64,000 bases of DNA from DASPUI01 sp035622995 (GCA_035622995.1 DASPUI010000116.1:20261-84260), one strand, 5' to 3'. Positions 53,945 to 63,511 are shown, numbered from the stretch's first letter. Program-made: numbers and translations. The notes: a model not told the origin generated them from the letters alone.

Positions 53945-53985
53945 TAGAAGGGGTAACGAGCGAGATGTCTGCTCGCGCCCAAGTT
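53945..53985. repeat. Palindromic sequence related to the rdgB insert
   Basis: CGAGC (53957-53961) and GCTCG (53971-53975) form a hairpin around a loop with the 11-mer GCGAGATGTCT, which also occurs at 11127-11137 within rdgB in the same orientation. It lies in the short gap between glgX and the next gene. A dispersed palindromic family is likely but not proven by two copies. Confidence 0.4.
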
Positions 53986-53996
53986 TGTGATTAGCT

Positions 53997-54461
53997 ATGA
54001 CACCTGCCTCTCTCGTCATCGTGGCTGATCGCGGCAGTTTGAAAGCATACCAGGTGAGCGAAACCCCGACCCGTGGGCCGTGTTTGAAATTGGTGCAGGC
54101 GTTCGACGTCACCGACGCACATGGCCGTTTAATTGACAAGGTAACTGATTTGGCCGGCCGATTTCCGGTTACCGAAGGCGCAGGCCGTCGTCACGGTCCG
54201 GCTTCAATCGCGGAACGGAAGGTCGAAACAGAAATTGATCGTCGCATTTATAAACAACTTGCCGACCAAATTGCGAAAATCGTGAAACCGAGCGGCGCTG
54301 GTGGGTGGTCGTTCGCAGCGGCAGCCGACATTCACGGTGCAATTGTCGATCTTTTGCCCGCGGCAGTTCGCAGTCGGATTGTCGAGAATGTGAAGTCGGA
54401 CCTCGTTAAAATCCAGCCGGCAAGATTGCCGTTGCATTTTCGCTCGCTCCAGCTCACCTAA
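53997..54461 (+). CDS. Possible host-attachment/eRF1-like protein
   Basis: 154 residues beginning ASLVIVADRGSLKAYQV, with AFDVTDAHGRLIDKVTDLAGRFPV and RRHGPASIAERKVETEIDRRIYKQL. This resembles the 'host attachment' proteins, which belong to the bacterial archaeo-eukaryotic release-factor-like group, in the VADRGxxxxY start and the GPxxxAxRK segment. The match is partial and the name is provisional. It precedes an HPF-like gene by about 120 bases, and a ribosome-linked role would fit both. Confidence 0.5.
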   Translation: MTPASLVIVADRGSLKAYQVSETPTRGPCLKLVQAFDVTDAHGRLIDKVTDLAGRFPVTEGAGRRHGPASIAERKVETEIDRRIYKQLADQIAKIVKPSGAGGWSFAAAADIHGAIVDLLPAAVRSRIVENVKSDLVKIQPARLPLHFRSLQLT

Positions 54462-54578
54462 AATGAAAATACCGGACTCCAGATGCAGGATGAAAATACT
54501 CGGCGCCGATAATCAAACATGTGCTGGCCGCGACTTTTTCTTTCTTCGCAGGACTTCGTGACCTAATCTTCACTCAGT

Positions 54579-54911
54579 ATGGAACTTCCTGTTAACATCA
54601 CCTACCGCGGATTGGAAAAATCGGACACGATGGACGATCTGATTTTGAGTTACGCGAGTCGCCTGGAAAGATTCTGCGATCACATCAATCGCTGCGATGT
54701 CGCGGTCGAACAGCCTAACCACACCCATCACAAGGGAAATCCGTACCGTTGCCGGATCGACGTGACGGTCAGGCCGCGGCATGAATTGGTGGCTGACGAG
54801 AAACAGATGGACAACGGTTCACACCAGCCGCTGAACAAAGTGATTCACGACGCGTTCAAAACCATGGAACGCCAGTTGCGCCATCTTGTCGAGAAGCAGC
54901 GCCGCGAATAG
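54579..54911 (+). CDS. HPF/RaiA-family ribosome-associated protein
   Basis: 110 residues in the short HPF style. PVNITYRGLEKSDTMDDLILSYASRLERF is the first helix region and YRCRIDVTVRPRHELVA the strand region. These proteins sit in the 30S channel and silence or dimerise ribosomes under stress. Some members of this subgroup are instead described as translation-related HPF paralogues. It is convergent with ftsH. Confidence 0.8.
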   Translation: MELPVNITYRGLEKSDTMDDLILSYASRLERFCDHINRCDVAVEQPNHTHHKGNPYRCRIDVTVRPRHELVADEKQMDNGSHQPLNKVIHDAFKTMERQLRHLVEKQRRE

Positions 54912-54930
54912 TTCTGTCGGGATCGCCAGT

Positions 54931-56970
54931 TTACGCAGGTGCGCCGCCGAGTGCGCCCGGAAGAGGAGGAGCGACGTCGGGACCGACCACAACCTGGCGC
55001 GGCGGTTTTTCAGGCGGCATTTTCTCGCCTGACGGCGGCGTGGAACTCGGTGGGGGATTGATCAGCCGGCCGTGCTGAATGATTTCCTTGATCTGTCCAC
55101 CGTCCAACGTCTCGTACTCGAGCAATGCCTTGGCGATCGCATCGAGCACGCCTCGATGTTCCAGCAGAGTTGTCTTCGCTTGTTGGTAGGCATCATCGAG
55201 GAGACGCCGCACCTCCTGATCGATTTCTTCGGCGGTCGCTTCGCTGTAATCGCGCGCTCGAGAAATGTCGCGGCCAAGAAAAACGTAATCTTCGTGTTCG
55301 CCGTATTCGACCATTCCTAGTTTTTCGCTCATGCCCCATTCGCAAACCATTTTTCTCGCCATGGCTGTAGCCATTTTGATATCGCCGGCCGCTCCGTTCG
55401 TCACATCGCCGAACGCAATTTCCTCCGCCACGCGGCCGCCCATCTTCACCGTCAGGCTCGCCAGAAGTTCGTTCTTACGATTGGTGTATTTGTCTTCCTC
55501 CGGCAACCACATGGTCGATCCAAGCGACGGCCCGCGTGGTATGATCGTGACTTTGTGCAGCGGCTCGGTATGCGGCAGAAGCTCGAGCAGCAGAGCATGG
55601 CCGGCTTCGTGATACGCAGTATTTGTCTTCTCCTTCTCGCTCATGGAAAGACTGCGGCGCTCCTTGCCCCAGCGGACTTTGTCGCGCGCTTCTTCCAGCT
55701 CGGCGAGCGTGATTCCTTTCAATCCGCGGCGCGCGGCGAGCAATGCCGCTTCGTTGATCACATTCGCCAATTCGGCGCCGGAATAACCGGGCGTGCCGCG
55801 CGCGACCACTGCGAGATCGACGCCCTCCGCGAGTTTCACTTTCTTGGAATGAACCCGCAAAATTTCTTCGCGGCCTTTTACATCCGGCAGATTGACGGTG
55901 ATTTGTCGATCGAAACGACCGGGGCGGAGCAGCGCCGGATCAAGAACGTCCGGTCGGTTGGTTGCGGCGATGATGATCACGCCCTCCTGCGTATCGAACC
56001 CGTCCATTTCGACGAGCAATGCATTCAGCGTTTGTTCGCGCTCATCGTGGCCGCCGCCGACGCCGTGGCCGCGATGACGGCCGACTGCGTCAATTTCGTC
56101 AATGAAAATAATGCAGGGCGCAGATTTCTTGCCTTGTTCGAACATGTCGCGCACTCGACTTGCGCCGACGCCGACGAACATTTCAACGAAATCCGATCCG
56201 CTAATCGAAAAGAACGGAACGTCTGCTTCGCCCGCGATGGCGCGCGCCAGCAAGGTTTTTCCAGTGCCGGGCGGTCCAACAAGCAACACTCCCTTTGGAA
56301 TTCGACCGCCCAGTTTCTGAAATTTCTTCGGGTCGCGCAAAAATTCGACCAACTCCTGCACTTCATCTTTTGCTTCCTCGACTCCGGCGACATCGCGAAA
56401 GGTGATTTTATTTTTGTCCCGAGCGAGCATCCGCGCGCGTGATTTCCCGAAATTAAGGGCGCCCTTGCCCGCCATGCGGATTTGTTGTCGAAACAAAAAG
56501 TAAAGAAGCGCGAGGAGAAAAATTACGGGCAGAAAGCCGACCACGGTCTGGCTAATCAGATGCGTATCGGTCACGATAGCGGGCTCGATTCCAGCGGCGG
56601 CGAGCCTCTGCTGGAGATCGGTGGTGAAAGTCAGAAAGACGGTAGTGTGAAATGGCACTTGCTGGGCGGGGGCGCCGCCCGCAGCCTGCTTGATATATGT
56701 GCCGCGCAACATTTGGGTGGAGCGATCATTTTCCACCGCCAGCACGAGCGGCGAATTCTTGTCGTTCACAATCTGTTTGTTCGCCAGCAGGTCGAGAAAG
56801 CGATTGTACGGAACTTCTTCGTAACTTTGATAACCGCCGCGATAAAAAAGTAGAGCCAGACCGAAAAAGCCAAAAGCGATGGCGACCAGAATGACGCCGC
56901 GCCAATTGAAACCTGGTTCGGTTCCACGAGGCTTGTTTTCGCGTTGGGGGTTGCGATCAGGTTGTGGCAT
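54931..56970 (-). CDS. ftsH: ATP-dependent zinc metalloprotease FtsH
   Basis: A membrane-anchored AAA+ protease for damaged membrane and regulatory proteins. Two membrane helices (about 23-43 and 140-158) flank a periplasmic domain. The ATPase shows GPPGTGKTLLARA, IIFIDEIDAVG and the second region of homology ATNRPDVLDPALLRPGRFDR. The protease has HEAGHALLLEL and the third zinc ligand in GAAGDIKMATAMARKM. The tail is Pro-rich. It starts 270 bases from the divergent ABC transporter gene. Confidence 0.97.
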   Translation of the reverse strand: MPQPDRNPQRENKPRGTEPGFNWRGVILVAIAFGFFGLALLFYRGGYQSYEEVPYNRFLDLLANKQIVNDKNSPLVLAVENDRSTQMLRGTYIKQAAGGAPAQQVPFHTTVFLTFTTDLQQRLAAAGIEPAIVTDTHLISQTVVGFLPVIFLLALLYFLFRQQIRMAGKGALNFGKSRARMLARDKNKITFRDVAGVEEAKDEVQELVEFLRDPKKFQKLGGRIPKGVLLVGPPGTGKTLLARAIAGEADVPFFSISGSDFVEMFVGVGASRVRDMFEQGKKSAPCIIFIDEIDAVGRHRGHGVGGGHDEREQTLNALLVEMDGFDTQEGVIIIAATNRPDVLDPALLRPGRFDRQITVNLPDVKGREEILRVHSKKVKLAEGVDLAVVARGTPGYSGAELANVINEAALLAARRGLKGITLAELEEARDKVRWGKERRSLSMSEKEKTNTAYHEAGHALLLELLPHTEPLHKVTIIPRGPSLGSTMWLPEEDKYTNRKNELLASLTVKMGGRVAEEIAFGDVTNGAAGDIKMATAMARKMVCEWGMSEKLGMVEYGEHEDYVFLGRDISRARDYSEATAEEIDQEVRRLLDDAYQQAKTTLLEHRGVLDAIAKALLEYETLDGGQIKEIIQHGRLINPPPSSTPPSGEKMPPEKPPRQVVVGPDVAPPLPGALGGAPA

Positions 56971-57104
56971 AAACTCTGCGAATTACTCGCGGTGGGACGC
57001 TAACATGGACGTTTTTGCATTGCAAAGAGCAGGGTGTGAGCCGGACCGGCAATTTTTGGAGTCTGCCCAGTTTGAGGAAAAAAATAATAAATACAACTCT
57101 GGTC

Positions 57105-57165
57105 CGGAGGCTTTGTCCGCCTCTCCCTCGGGGAAAGAGACCGGTTGGGACAGAGGCGTAATTGC
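57105..57165. repeat. GC-rich repeat-like sequence with inverted segments
   Basis: GGAGGC and GCCTCT flank a short loop, then CTCTCCCTCGGGGAAAGAG forms a second imperfect dyad. It lies in the gap between the divergent ftsH and ABC transporter genes (56971-57239). It looks like a degenerate member of a dispersed palindromic family. Confidence 0.3.
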
Positions 57166-57239
57166 AAGATCGGCAACTCAGGCGGTCGAGTCATTGAACA
57201 GTTGAGGCGTTGAAGTAAAGTCCGGTTTCGAAGATTTCA

Positions 57240-60200
57240 ATGACCGAGTTTGTTACAACCGTTGCCGACAAGATCGACCGGGTCGTGCAAAAGGTGACGC
57301 CGTTTGCCTATCGCGTGCGGCGGCAGAGCCGGCGTTTGATGCGGCGCGCCTTGCGCAAACCGCGCAGCGTGTCGGAAGGGCCGAATCTTTTGCCTCTGCT
57401 CATTCAGGTTTTGGCCAGCTTTTCCAAGGCTGACGGCGTCTTGTTGGAAGAGGAAATCGACTCGTCGTTAGGCTTTCTGCGGTACGATTATCCGGAAACG
57501 GTTTATTCGGAGCTGCGCCAGCTTTTTCGCCAGGCCCTTTACGAGCAGCAGGACCTGTCGGCGATGGCGCAGAAGCTGAGCACTGAACTCAGTACCGAAC
57601 GAAAGATCATGCTCGGGGTGCAGCTTTACGATTTGATCTCGCAAGCCGGCCTGAAACAGGAGCAGGTGGTCGCATTTTATTCGTTCATGTCGCAACTCGG
57701 GATGGCGGCGCAGGCAATCGACATTGTTTATCAACTGAACGCATCGGAAGATTCCGATCCCTCGATTTATCAACGCGGCGCGTCGCCGCTTGAGTCGCTT
57801 TCCTTCGGAACAAATGGCAAGGCCGATGTGAATCTGAAGGCGTTAAAGGAAAACGATCGGTTGTTGGCTTTTCGTTATCACGATCTGATTTTGTTGAAAA
57901 ACTATACCGGCCAAAATGTTTCGGTGCGCGGCCGGCCGCTGGTGCGCGGTGGCTTTTGTCGAATTTATCCCGGCCAGCGGATTTTGGTCGGCGATCAGGT
58001 GCTGAGTTATCAGGAGCTGGCGCAATATTTCAACGCGAAGAAAAACGTCTCGCTTCCGCAGATTTTCATTCGGATAAGCAAAGATGCGGATGAGGTCGGA
58101 TTGGAACGCGGGCGAACGCGCGACAGCGCTCTCGAAATTACTTTCGGATTAAAAGTGCGCGTCAAAGCGCTGCGGGATGTCGACGCCACCATCAACGGGG
58201 TGAAGCTGAAGGCGGGCGTGGAGGTGGAAGCGACGCTGGAAGACCGAATTATTTTCCACAACAACAGCGAAATGGACTTGATGGACCTGCGCCGCCGCGC
58301 TCGTGCCCTCGGTGGCCGGTTTCAACTCAAAGCGTCCAAGTCGGAATACTTGGTTTCGAACAATCCGAGCTTGCTCGAAGCGGACGACATTTTGCTTTCG
58401 CCCGGGACAAGCGGCGACGTGCTGCTCAAGATTTTTTGCGATTACGACAAGCGTGTCGGCACGCTTGAAGTCATCGAAGCTGATCGGCCGATCATGATTG
58501 GCGATACGATTGTGCGGACGACCGCGCATTTGCACGACTGCGACACCATCCGGATCGACGTCGGGCAATTTTTGCGCTGCAATTTTTCCGAACGAATCAT
58601 TGAGGAAGAGCGGAACATCATTCGCGCGCTCGAAGTAAGCGATATCACCCATCGATTTGGCAGCGGCGATATCGGTTTGGACGGAATCTCGTTCACGATC
58701 ACACGCGGCGAGCTGGTTTGCGTCATGGGCGCGAGTGGCTGCGGAAAAAGCACCTTGCTCAAGGTTCTGGCAGGACAACTTCAACCCTCCAGCGGAGAAA
58801 TTCTTCTCAATGGCCGATCGCTTTACGCGCACCTCGACGCGCTGAAGCGCTATATCAGCTACATTCCCCAGGAAGACGCGTTCGACGAACACCTGACCAT
58901 TCAGGAGAATCTGCAATTTGCCGCCGCTATTCGGTCGCCGCACCTTTCCCGGCGGGATCGAATGCGCCGTTTGGAAGCGAAATTGGTCGAGCTCGGGTTG
59001 GGCGAGCGCCGCGACGCAGTGGTGGGAAGCGCGGTCAAGAAAACGCTCAGCGGCGGAGAGCGCAAACGGCTGAATATCGGTCTGGATATGATCAGCATGT
59101 CGGACGTTTATCTTTTCGATGAGCCGACCTCGGGCCTCTCATCGAAAGATTCCGAGCACGTGATCGAAATCATTCGTTCGATGGCGCACAACAAAATCAT
59201 CATCGTCACGATCCACCAGCCGAGTTCGAAGCTCTTCCAAATGTTTCACAAAGCGATCCTGCTGGACAAAGGTGGCCGGCTCGTTTTTTTCGGCACGCCG
59301 TCGGACATGTTACGCTATTTTGCCGAGGCTGAGCACCAGCATCAATTCGGAGCCGAGTTGGGCGCCTGTCCGGCTTGTGGGACAACCCGGCCGGAATTTA
59401 TCTTCGATGTTCTCGAGACGCCGCTGCGTGACCTGAGCGGAGACATTATTTACGAAGAAAACACGCGCGGGCAGTTAGTCGCAGCCCGGCGTTACTCGCC
59501 TGATTTCTGGCGCGACAAATATGAAGCATTTCGTTTGATTCAGGACGTCAAGCAGGTTTCGCTGAGGAAGGAATCCGATACCGCTCTCCCAATTGCCGTG
59601 CCGCAAAAAAAGCGAATGCGTTTGCGCTGGCATGATGAATGGACCCAATTCCGCGCCCTGCTGCGCCGCGCGTTCATCAGTAAGCTGCGAAACAAGGTTA
59701 ACCTCCTAATTACGATTGCAGGAGCCCCGATGCTCGCGCTCGGAGTAGGCACCCTCTTCCGCTACTCCGATAGCGGCGAGTATGACTTCGCCTCGGCGTT
59801 TCACATTCCGACCTATCTCTTTGTCGCGTTGCTGGTCATTATGTTTTTGTCGCTTGCAAACAGTGCCGACGACATCATTCGCGACCGCACGGTGCTTCAG
59901 CGGGAACGCAATCTCGATATCCGTTTACCCTACTACATCTTTGCCAAGATCGCTTCACTCGCTCTTTTCGCGCTCTTGCAATGCATCTTCTTTGTCTGGA
60001 TTGGCAATTCAATCCTCGAAATCCGGGGAATGTTTCTGATTCATTTGTCGCTCATGTTCCTGACCGCGCTTTGTAGCCTGGCGCTTGGTCTTCTCATTTC
60101 TTCGCTTGTAACTGACTCAAAGGCAGCGGTTAACATCATGGTCTGGGTATTGATTCCCCAGATTCTGATGAGTGGCGCGCTGATCAAATTTGAAAACATG

Positions 60201-60851
60201 AATCGCAACCTCGGCTTCCGTTATCTGATGCAACGCTGGTTCAGCGAGCATCCGTCGAAAGAGGAGGGAAGGAAAATGAGCAGTAAACTGGAAGTGCCGG
60301 TCGTTTGTGAGTTCGTCGCGATGCGCTGGTCATACGAAGAAATGATCGTTGCTCAGGCGAAGCTGAATCCACTTTCGCGTCGGCAGGAACGAACCCAGAG
60401 AGAGATCGATCAAATTGTTGCCAAACATCGACAAGACAGCGCGGAGGGCAAGCGGCTCGACGATTTGAAGGAAATCCTGGCCGTCCTGTCCGGGCTGGAA
60501 GCAAAATCTGCGGCTGAGCTCGATCGCTATCTTAAGTTGGTCGACCAAGTACTGGACGGGAAACGGCCCTTTGATCGTGCGTTGTTCAAAGGAGCCAGTG
60601 GCCCGGTCACTGCGGAGCAGCTCTATGTGAACCAGAAAATCTCCGATCTCATTTCGAATGCAGAAATGGACCAGAGCGATTACCGCCGCGGCAATCGCCC
60701 GAATGTCTTTTTTGGTGCCGAGAAACATTATCTCGGCTTGCAGGTGGGAGTGTTTGCTTTTAACACGTTCGTTTTGGTCGCCTCGACCATCGCGTTGCTG
60801 GCCTTGCTTCACTGGATTCTGCGCCGCCAGCTGGAGGTCCGGAAAATATGA
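57240..60851 (+). CDS. TerB-domain ABCG-type ABC transporter
   Basis: A 1203-residue single-chain transporter. Residues about 40-155 (LLPLLIQVLASFSKADGVLL on) look like a TerB/DjlA-type helical domain. The following 300 residues hold FHA-like or related beta-rich segments. The ATPase has Walker A GASGCGKSTLLK (about 497-505), signature LSGGERKRL (about 602) and Walker B YLFDEPTSGLSSKD (about 627). A Cys pair (CPAC) lies near 703. The C-terminal 380 residues hold about six membrane helices of ABC-2 type, with NBD-TMD order as in ABCG. It is probably an exporter of unknown substrate. The M24 peptidase gene overlaps its stop as ATGA. Confidence 0.9.
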   Translation: MTEFVTTVADKIDRVVQKVTPFAYRVRRQSRRLMRRALRKPRSVSEGPNLLPLLIQVLASFSKADGVLLEEEIDSSLGFLRYDYPETVYSELRQLFRQALYEQQDLSAMAQKLSTELSTERKIMLGVQLYDLISQAGLKQEQVVAFYSFMSQLGMAAQAIDIVYQLNASEDSDPSIYQRGASPLESLSFGTNGKADVNLKALKENDRLLAFRYHDLILLKNYTGQNVSVRGRPLVRGGFCRIYPGQRILVGDQVLSYQELAQYFNAKKNVSLPQIFIRISKDADEVGLERGRTRDSALEITFGLKVRVKALRDVDATINGVKLKAGVEVEATLEDRIIFHNNSEMDLMDLRRRARALGGRFQLKASKSEYLVSNNPSLLEADDILLSPGTSGDVLLKIFCDYDKRVGTLEVIEADRPIMIGDTIVRTTAHLHDCDTIRIDVGQFLRCNFSERIIEEERNIIRALEVSDITHRFGSGDIGLDGISFTITRGELVCVMGASGCGKSTLLKVLAGQLQPSSGEILLNGRSLYAHLDALKRYISYIPQEDAFDEHLTIQENLQFAAAIRSPHLSRRDRMRRLEAKLVELGLGERRDAVVGSAVKKTLSGGERKRLNIGLDMISMSDVYLFDEPTSGLSSKDSEHVIEIIRSMAHNKIIIVTIHQPSSKLFQMFHKAILLDKGGRLVFFGTPSDMLRYFAEAEHQHQFGAELGACPACGTTRPEFIFDVLETPLRDLSGDIIYEENTRGQLVAARRYSPDFWRDKYEAFRLIQDVKQVSLRKESDTALPIAVPQKKRMRLRWHDEWTQFRALLRRAFISKLRNKVNLLITIAGAPMLALGVGTLFRYSDSGEYDFASAFHIPTYLFVALLVIMFLSLANSADDIIRDRTVLQRERNLDIRLPYYIFAKIASLALFALLQCIFFVWIGNSILEIRGMFLIHLSLMFLTALCSLALGLLISSLVTDSKAAVNIMVWVLIPQILMSGALIKFENMNRNLGFRYLMQRWFSEHPSKEEGRKMSSKLEVPVVCEFVAMRWSYEEMIVAQAKLNPLSRRQERTQREIDQIVAKHRQDSAEGKRLDDLKEILAVLSGLEAKSAAELDRYLKLVDQVLDGKRPFDRALFKGASGPVTAEQLYVNQKISDLISNAEMDQSDYRRGNRPNVFFGAEKHYLGLQVGVFAFNTFVLVASTIALLALLHWILRRQLEVRKI

Positions 60852-61969
60852 AAAAACAAGCCCGCCTGATCGTCGCAGCAAGCGACATTGACGCCAATAT
60901 TCTCTACGCGACGCACTTTTGGGCGCCTGATCCTTTCATCTTTCTCCAGCGGAACGGCAAACGCACCGTCGTCTTGAGTGATTTGGAAATTGGTCGCGGT
61001 CGACGGGAGGCGAATGCGAATGAATTTGTCTCATTTAATAAACTCGAGCGGGAAGTGCAGGGTAAATCCAGACAATCGCCGCCGTACGGAAAGGTGCTGG
61101 CGCATTTTCTCCGGCAGCGCGGCGTAAAATCGGCAATCGTGCCGGCGAATTTTCCCCTGGCATTCGCGCGGGAATTGAGCCGGCAAAAAATCCGGGTCGA
61201 ACCAACCAAGGGCGAGTTCTGGCCGGCGCGTGAAGCAAAATCGAACGAAGAAATCAAAAAGATCGAGCGTGCACTGCGGATGACGGAAGCGGGGTTGAAA
61301 CGAGCGATGGAGGTCTTGAAAAGATCGACTATTGCCCGCGACAAGAAATTGCGCTGGTCCGGAAAGGTTCTGACCTCCGAGATTTTGCGCGCCGAGATCG
61401 ATACCGCGATTTTGCGTGAAGGTGGGGTGTCAATCGGCACGATCGTGGCGGGCGGCGATCAGGCGTGCGATCCGCACGAGCGCGGTTCCGGTCCGCTGCT
61501 GGCCAATTCACTGATTATTCTGGACGTATTTCCGCGCGACGCGAAGACCGGATATTATGGCGACATGACGCGCACGGTCGTGCGCGGCCGTGCGAGCGAG
61601 GCGCAGCGCAGACTTTGGCAGACAGTGAAAGACGGGCAGACGCTGGCATTGAAAAAAATCAAAGCCGGCATCGATGGGATGACGATTCACAAGGCGATCC
61701 AGGATCTTTTTCTGAAGCGGGGATTTCCAACCGAAGTTCGTAAAGGGAGGAACGTAGGATTCTTTCACGGAACAGGTCACGGACTAGGTTTGGAAATTCA
61801 TGACTATCCGCGGTTGCAAAGGGTGGTCCTGAAAGAGCGTCAGGTGCTGACCGTCGAGCCGGGGCTTTATTATCCGGGTTTGGGCGGTGTGCGGCATGAG
61901 GATGTCGTGGTCGTGACCAAGACCGGGTGTCGCCTTTTGTCGCGGTTTCCGAAGCAAATGGAAATCTAA
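60848..61969 (+). CDS. M24-family Xaa-Pro aminopeptidase-like protein
   Basis: An N-terminal creatinase-like domain and a pita-bread peptidase domain. Metal ligands are visible in ILDVFPRDAKTGYYGDMTRT (two Asp), FHGTGHGLGLEIHD (His), LTVEPGLYYPG (Glu) and RHEDVVVV (Glu). Relatives remove N-terminal residues before proline, or process dipeptides. Its start overlaps the transporter stop by 4 bases, so peptidase and exporter may be co-produced. Starts ATG. Confidence 0.9.
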   Translation: MKKQARLIVAASDIDANILYATHFWAPDPFIFLQRNGKRTVVLSDLEIGRGRREANANEFVSFNKLEREVQGKSRQSPPYGKVLAHFLRQRGVKSAIVPANFPLAFARELSRQKIRVEPTKGEFWPAREAKSNEEIKKIERALRMTEAGLKRAMEVLKRSTIARDKKLRWSGKVLTSEILRAEIDTAILREGGVSIGTIVAGGDQACDPHERGSGPLLANSLIILDVFPRDAKTGYYGDMTRTVVRGRASEAQRRLWQTVKDGQTLALKKIKAGIDGMTIHKAIQDLFLKRGFPTEVRKGRNVGFFHGTGHGLGLEIHDYPRLQRVVLKERQVLTVEPGLYYPGLGGVRHEDVVVVTKTGCRLLSRFPKQMEI

Positions 61970-62073
61970 AGCGCGGGAGTGACTTTTCCGTCTACGACCT
62001 CGAGGCATCCCTGGAGCAAATGAACGAAGCGCAACTGGAAGCGTCTAACTACTGAGCTACACTTAAGACAGAG

Positions 62074-62772
62074 ATGTTCTACCCAATCGGCTATGGCGGT
62101 CAGCACTGGATTCTTTATCTGATTGTTCCCGCAATCATCGGCATCTGGGCACAGATCCGCGTGAGCAATGCGTTCAACAAGTGGGGCAAAGTCCGGGCCA
62201 GCTCGAACATCACCGGCGCAGAGTGCGCGCGAGAAATTTTGCAGGCGGCGCAAATTCACGATGTCGACGTGGTGCAGGTCGACGGGTTTCTCGGCGATCA
62301 TTACGATCCGGCGAGCAAGCGACTTTGCCTTTCGAGTAATGTCTTCAACACGCCTTCGGTTGCGGCGCTGGGAATTGCTGCGCATGAAACGGGTCATGCG
62401 ATCCAACACGCGAAAGCGTATGCGCCGCTTAAAGCGCGAATGGCAGTCGTGCCGGTGACGATGGTTGCTTCGCAAATGCTGCCGTTTATTTTGATTGGCG
62501 GCATTTGGTTTCATCTCACCGGGTTGATCACCCTTGGCATTTATTGCTATGCGATTCTGCTCGTTTTCCAATTGATTACGCTACCGGTGGAATTCGATGC
62601 TTCTCGCCGGGCCAAGATTATTTTGCAGCAAATGGGCATAATTCAGCCGGGTGAGGAAGTCGCAGGTGTGAACAATGTGCTCAACGCTGCCGCGCTGACC
62701 TATGTGGCCGCGTTTATCGCCGCGCTCGGCAACCTCCTTTGGCTCATGTCCATGCGCGATCGACGCAACTGA
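62074..62772 (+). CDS. YugP-type zinc metallopeptidase
   Basis: 232 residues with an N-terminal membrane anchor (HWILYLIVPAIIGIWAQIRVS) and the active site AAHETGHAIQHAKAYAPL near 108-125 (HExxH). Further membrane helices follow. It belongs to the PF04298 group (YugP), whose function is not well known. A ribosome-binding site (AAGACAGAG) precedes the ATG. It is followed by the ECF sigma factor gene. Confidence 0.88.
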   Translation: MFYPIGYGGQHWILYLIVPAIIGIWAQIRVSNAFNKWGKVRASSNITGAECAREILQAAQIHDVDVVQVDGFLGDHYDPASKRLCLSSNVFNTPSVAALGIAAHETGHAIQHAKAYAPLKARMAVVPVTMVASQMLPFILIGGIWFHLTGLITLGIYCYAILLVFQLITLPVEFDASRRAKIILQQMGIIQPGEEVAGVNNVLNAAALTYVAAFIAALGNLLWLMSMRDRRN

Positions 62773-62903
62773 ACGATCAATTTGCTTCGCCGAAAATGAA
62801 TCCTTCGCTTGCGATCGAGCCAGCTCGACTTGGGTTGCCACCCCGCCTAACGGGTTTGTTGTCGTCCGGGCTGGATGTTCATGCTAAACCTAAACGGGAG
62901 CGA

Positions 62904-63500
62904 ATGGACCAGCCACGAAGCGATGACGATCAGCAGTTGGTAGCGCGGACGCAAGGCGGCGACGCGGCCGCCTTCGATCAACTGGTGGTGAAGTATTCGC
63001 CGCGGCTTTACGGCCTCATTTATAACATGACCTCGAATCACGAGGACACGAACGACCTGTTGCAAGACGTTTTTTCCAAGGCTTACCGTGCAATTCGCGG
63101 TTTTCGGGGCAAATCATCTTTCTATACCTGGATCCACTCGATCGCGGTCAACATGACGCTTAATTTTCTCAAAAAGCGCGGCCGGCGATATAACCTTAGC
63201 CTGGACGACGTTGATTCGAATATTCAGAACGACAAGGAATTCCTCGAAGCAACGGCCACAAACAGCCCGATCCGGGAGGCCGACCTCTCGGAGCTTCAGA
63301 AAAGGTTGAACGAGGCGATGATGAAGTTGTCTGATGAACACAGAGCAGTTGTTACCATGTTCCATATTCAAGGAATGCCCCACGCCGAAATCAGTAAAAT
63401 CTTGCGTGTTTCCGAAGGGACGGTACGTTCCAGACTCTTTTACGCGAATCGGCAGCTGCAAAACTATCTGGACGAATTTCGAAAGAACCCCGTTTCTTAA
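62904..63500 (+). CDS. ECF-type RNA polymerase sigma factor
   Basis: About 198 residues. Region 2 includes YSPRLYGLIYNMTSNHEDTNDLLQDVF and region 4 LSDEHRAVVTMFHIQGMPHAEISKILRVSEGTVRSRL, the layout of a sigma-70 family ECF factor. ATG at 62904 has GGGAG just upstream and gives the usual N-terminus. An in-frame start at 62739 would add 55 unlikely residues. The following gene, 11 bases on, is the likely anti-sigma factor. Confidence 0.93.
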   Translation: MDQPRSDDDQQLVARTQGGDAAAFDQLVVKYSPRLYGLIYNMTSNHEDTNDLLQDVFSKAYRAIRGFRGKSSFYTWIHSIAVNMTLNFLKKRGRRYNLSLDDVDSNIQNDKEFLEATATNSPIREADLSELQKRLNEAMMKLSDEHRAVVTMFHIQGMPHAEISKILRVSEGTVRSRLFYANRQLQNYLDEFRKNPVS

Positions 63501-63511
63501 ACCAGCCGCTC

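Noticed and set aside
62041..62062. TCTAACTACTGAGCTACACT resembles the reverse complement of a tRNA D-arm
   Set aside because: The rest of the cloverleaf (acceptor stem, anticodon arm and T-arm) cannot be formed in the neighbouring bases.
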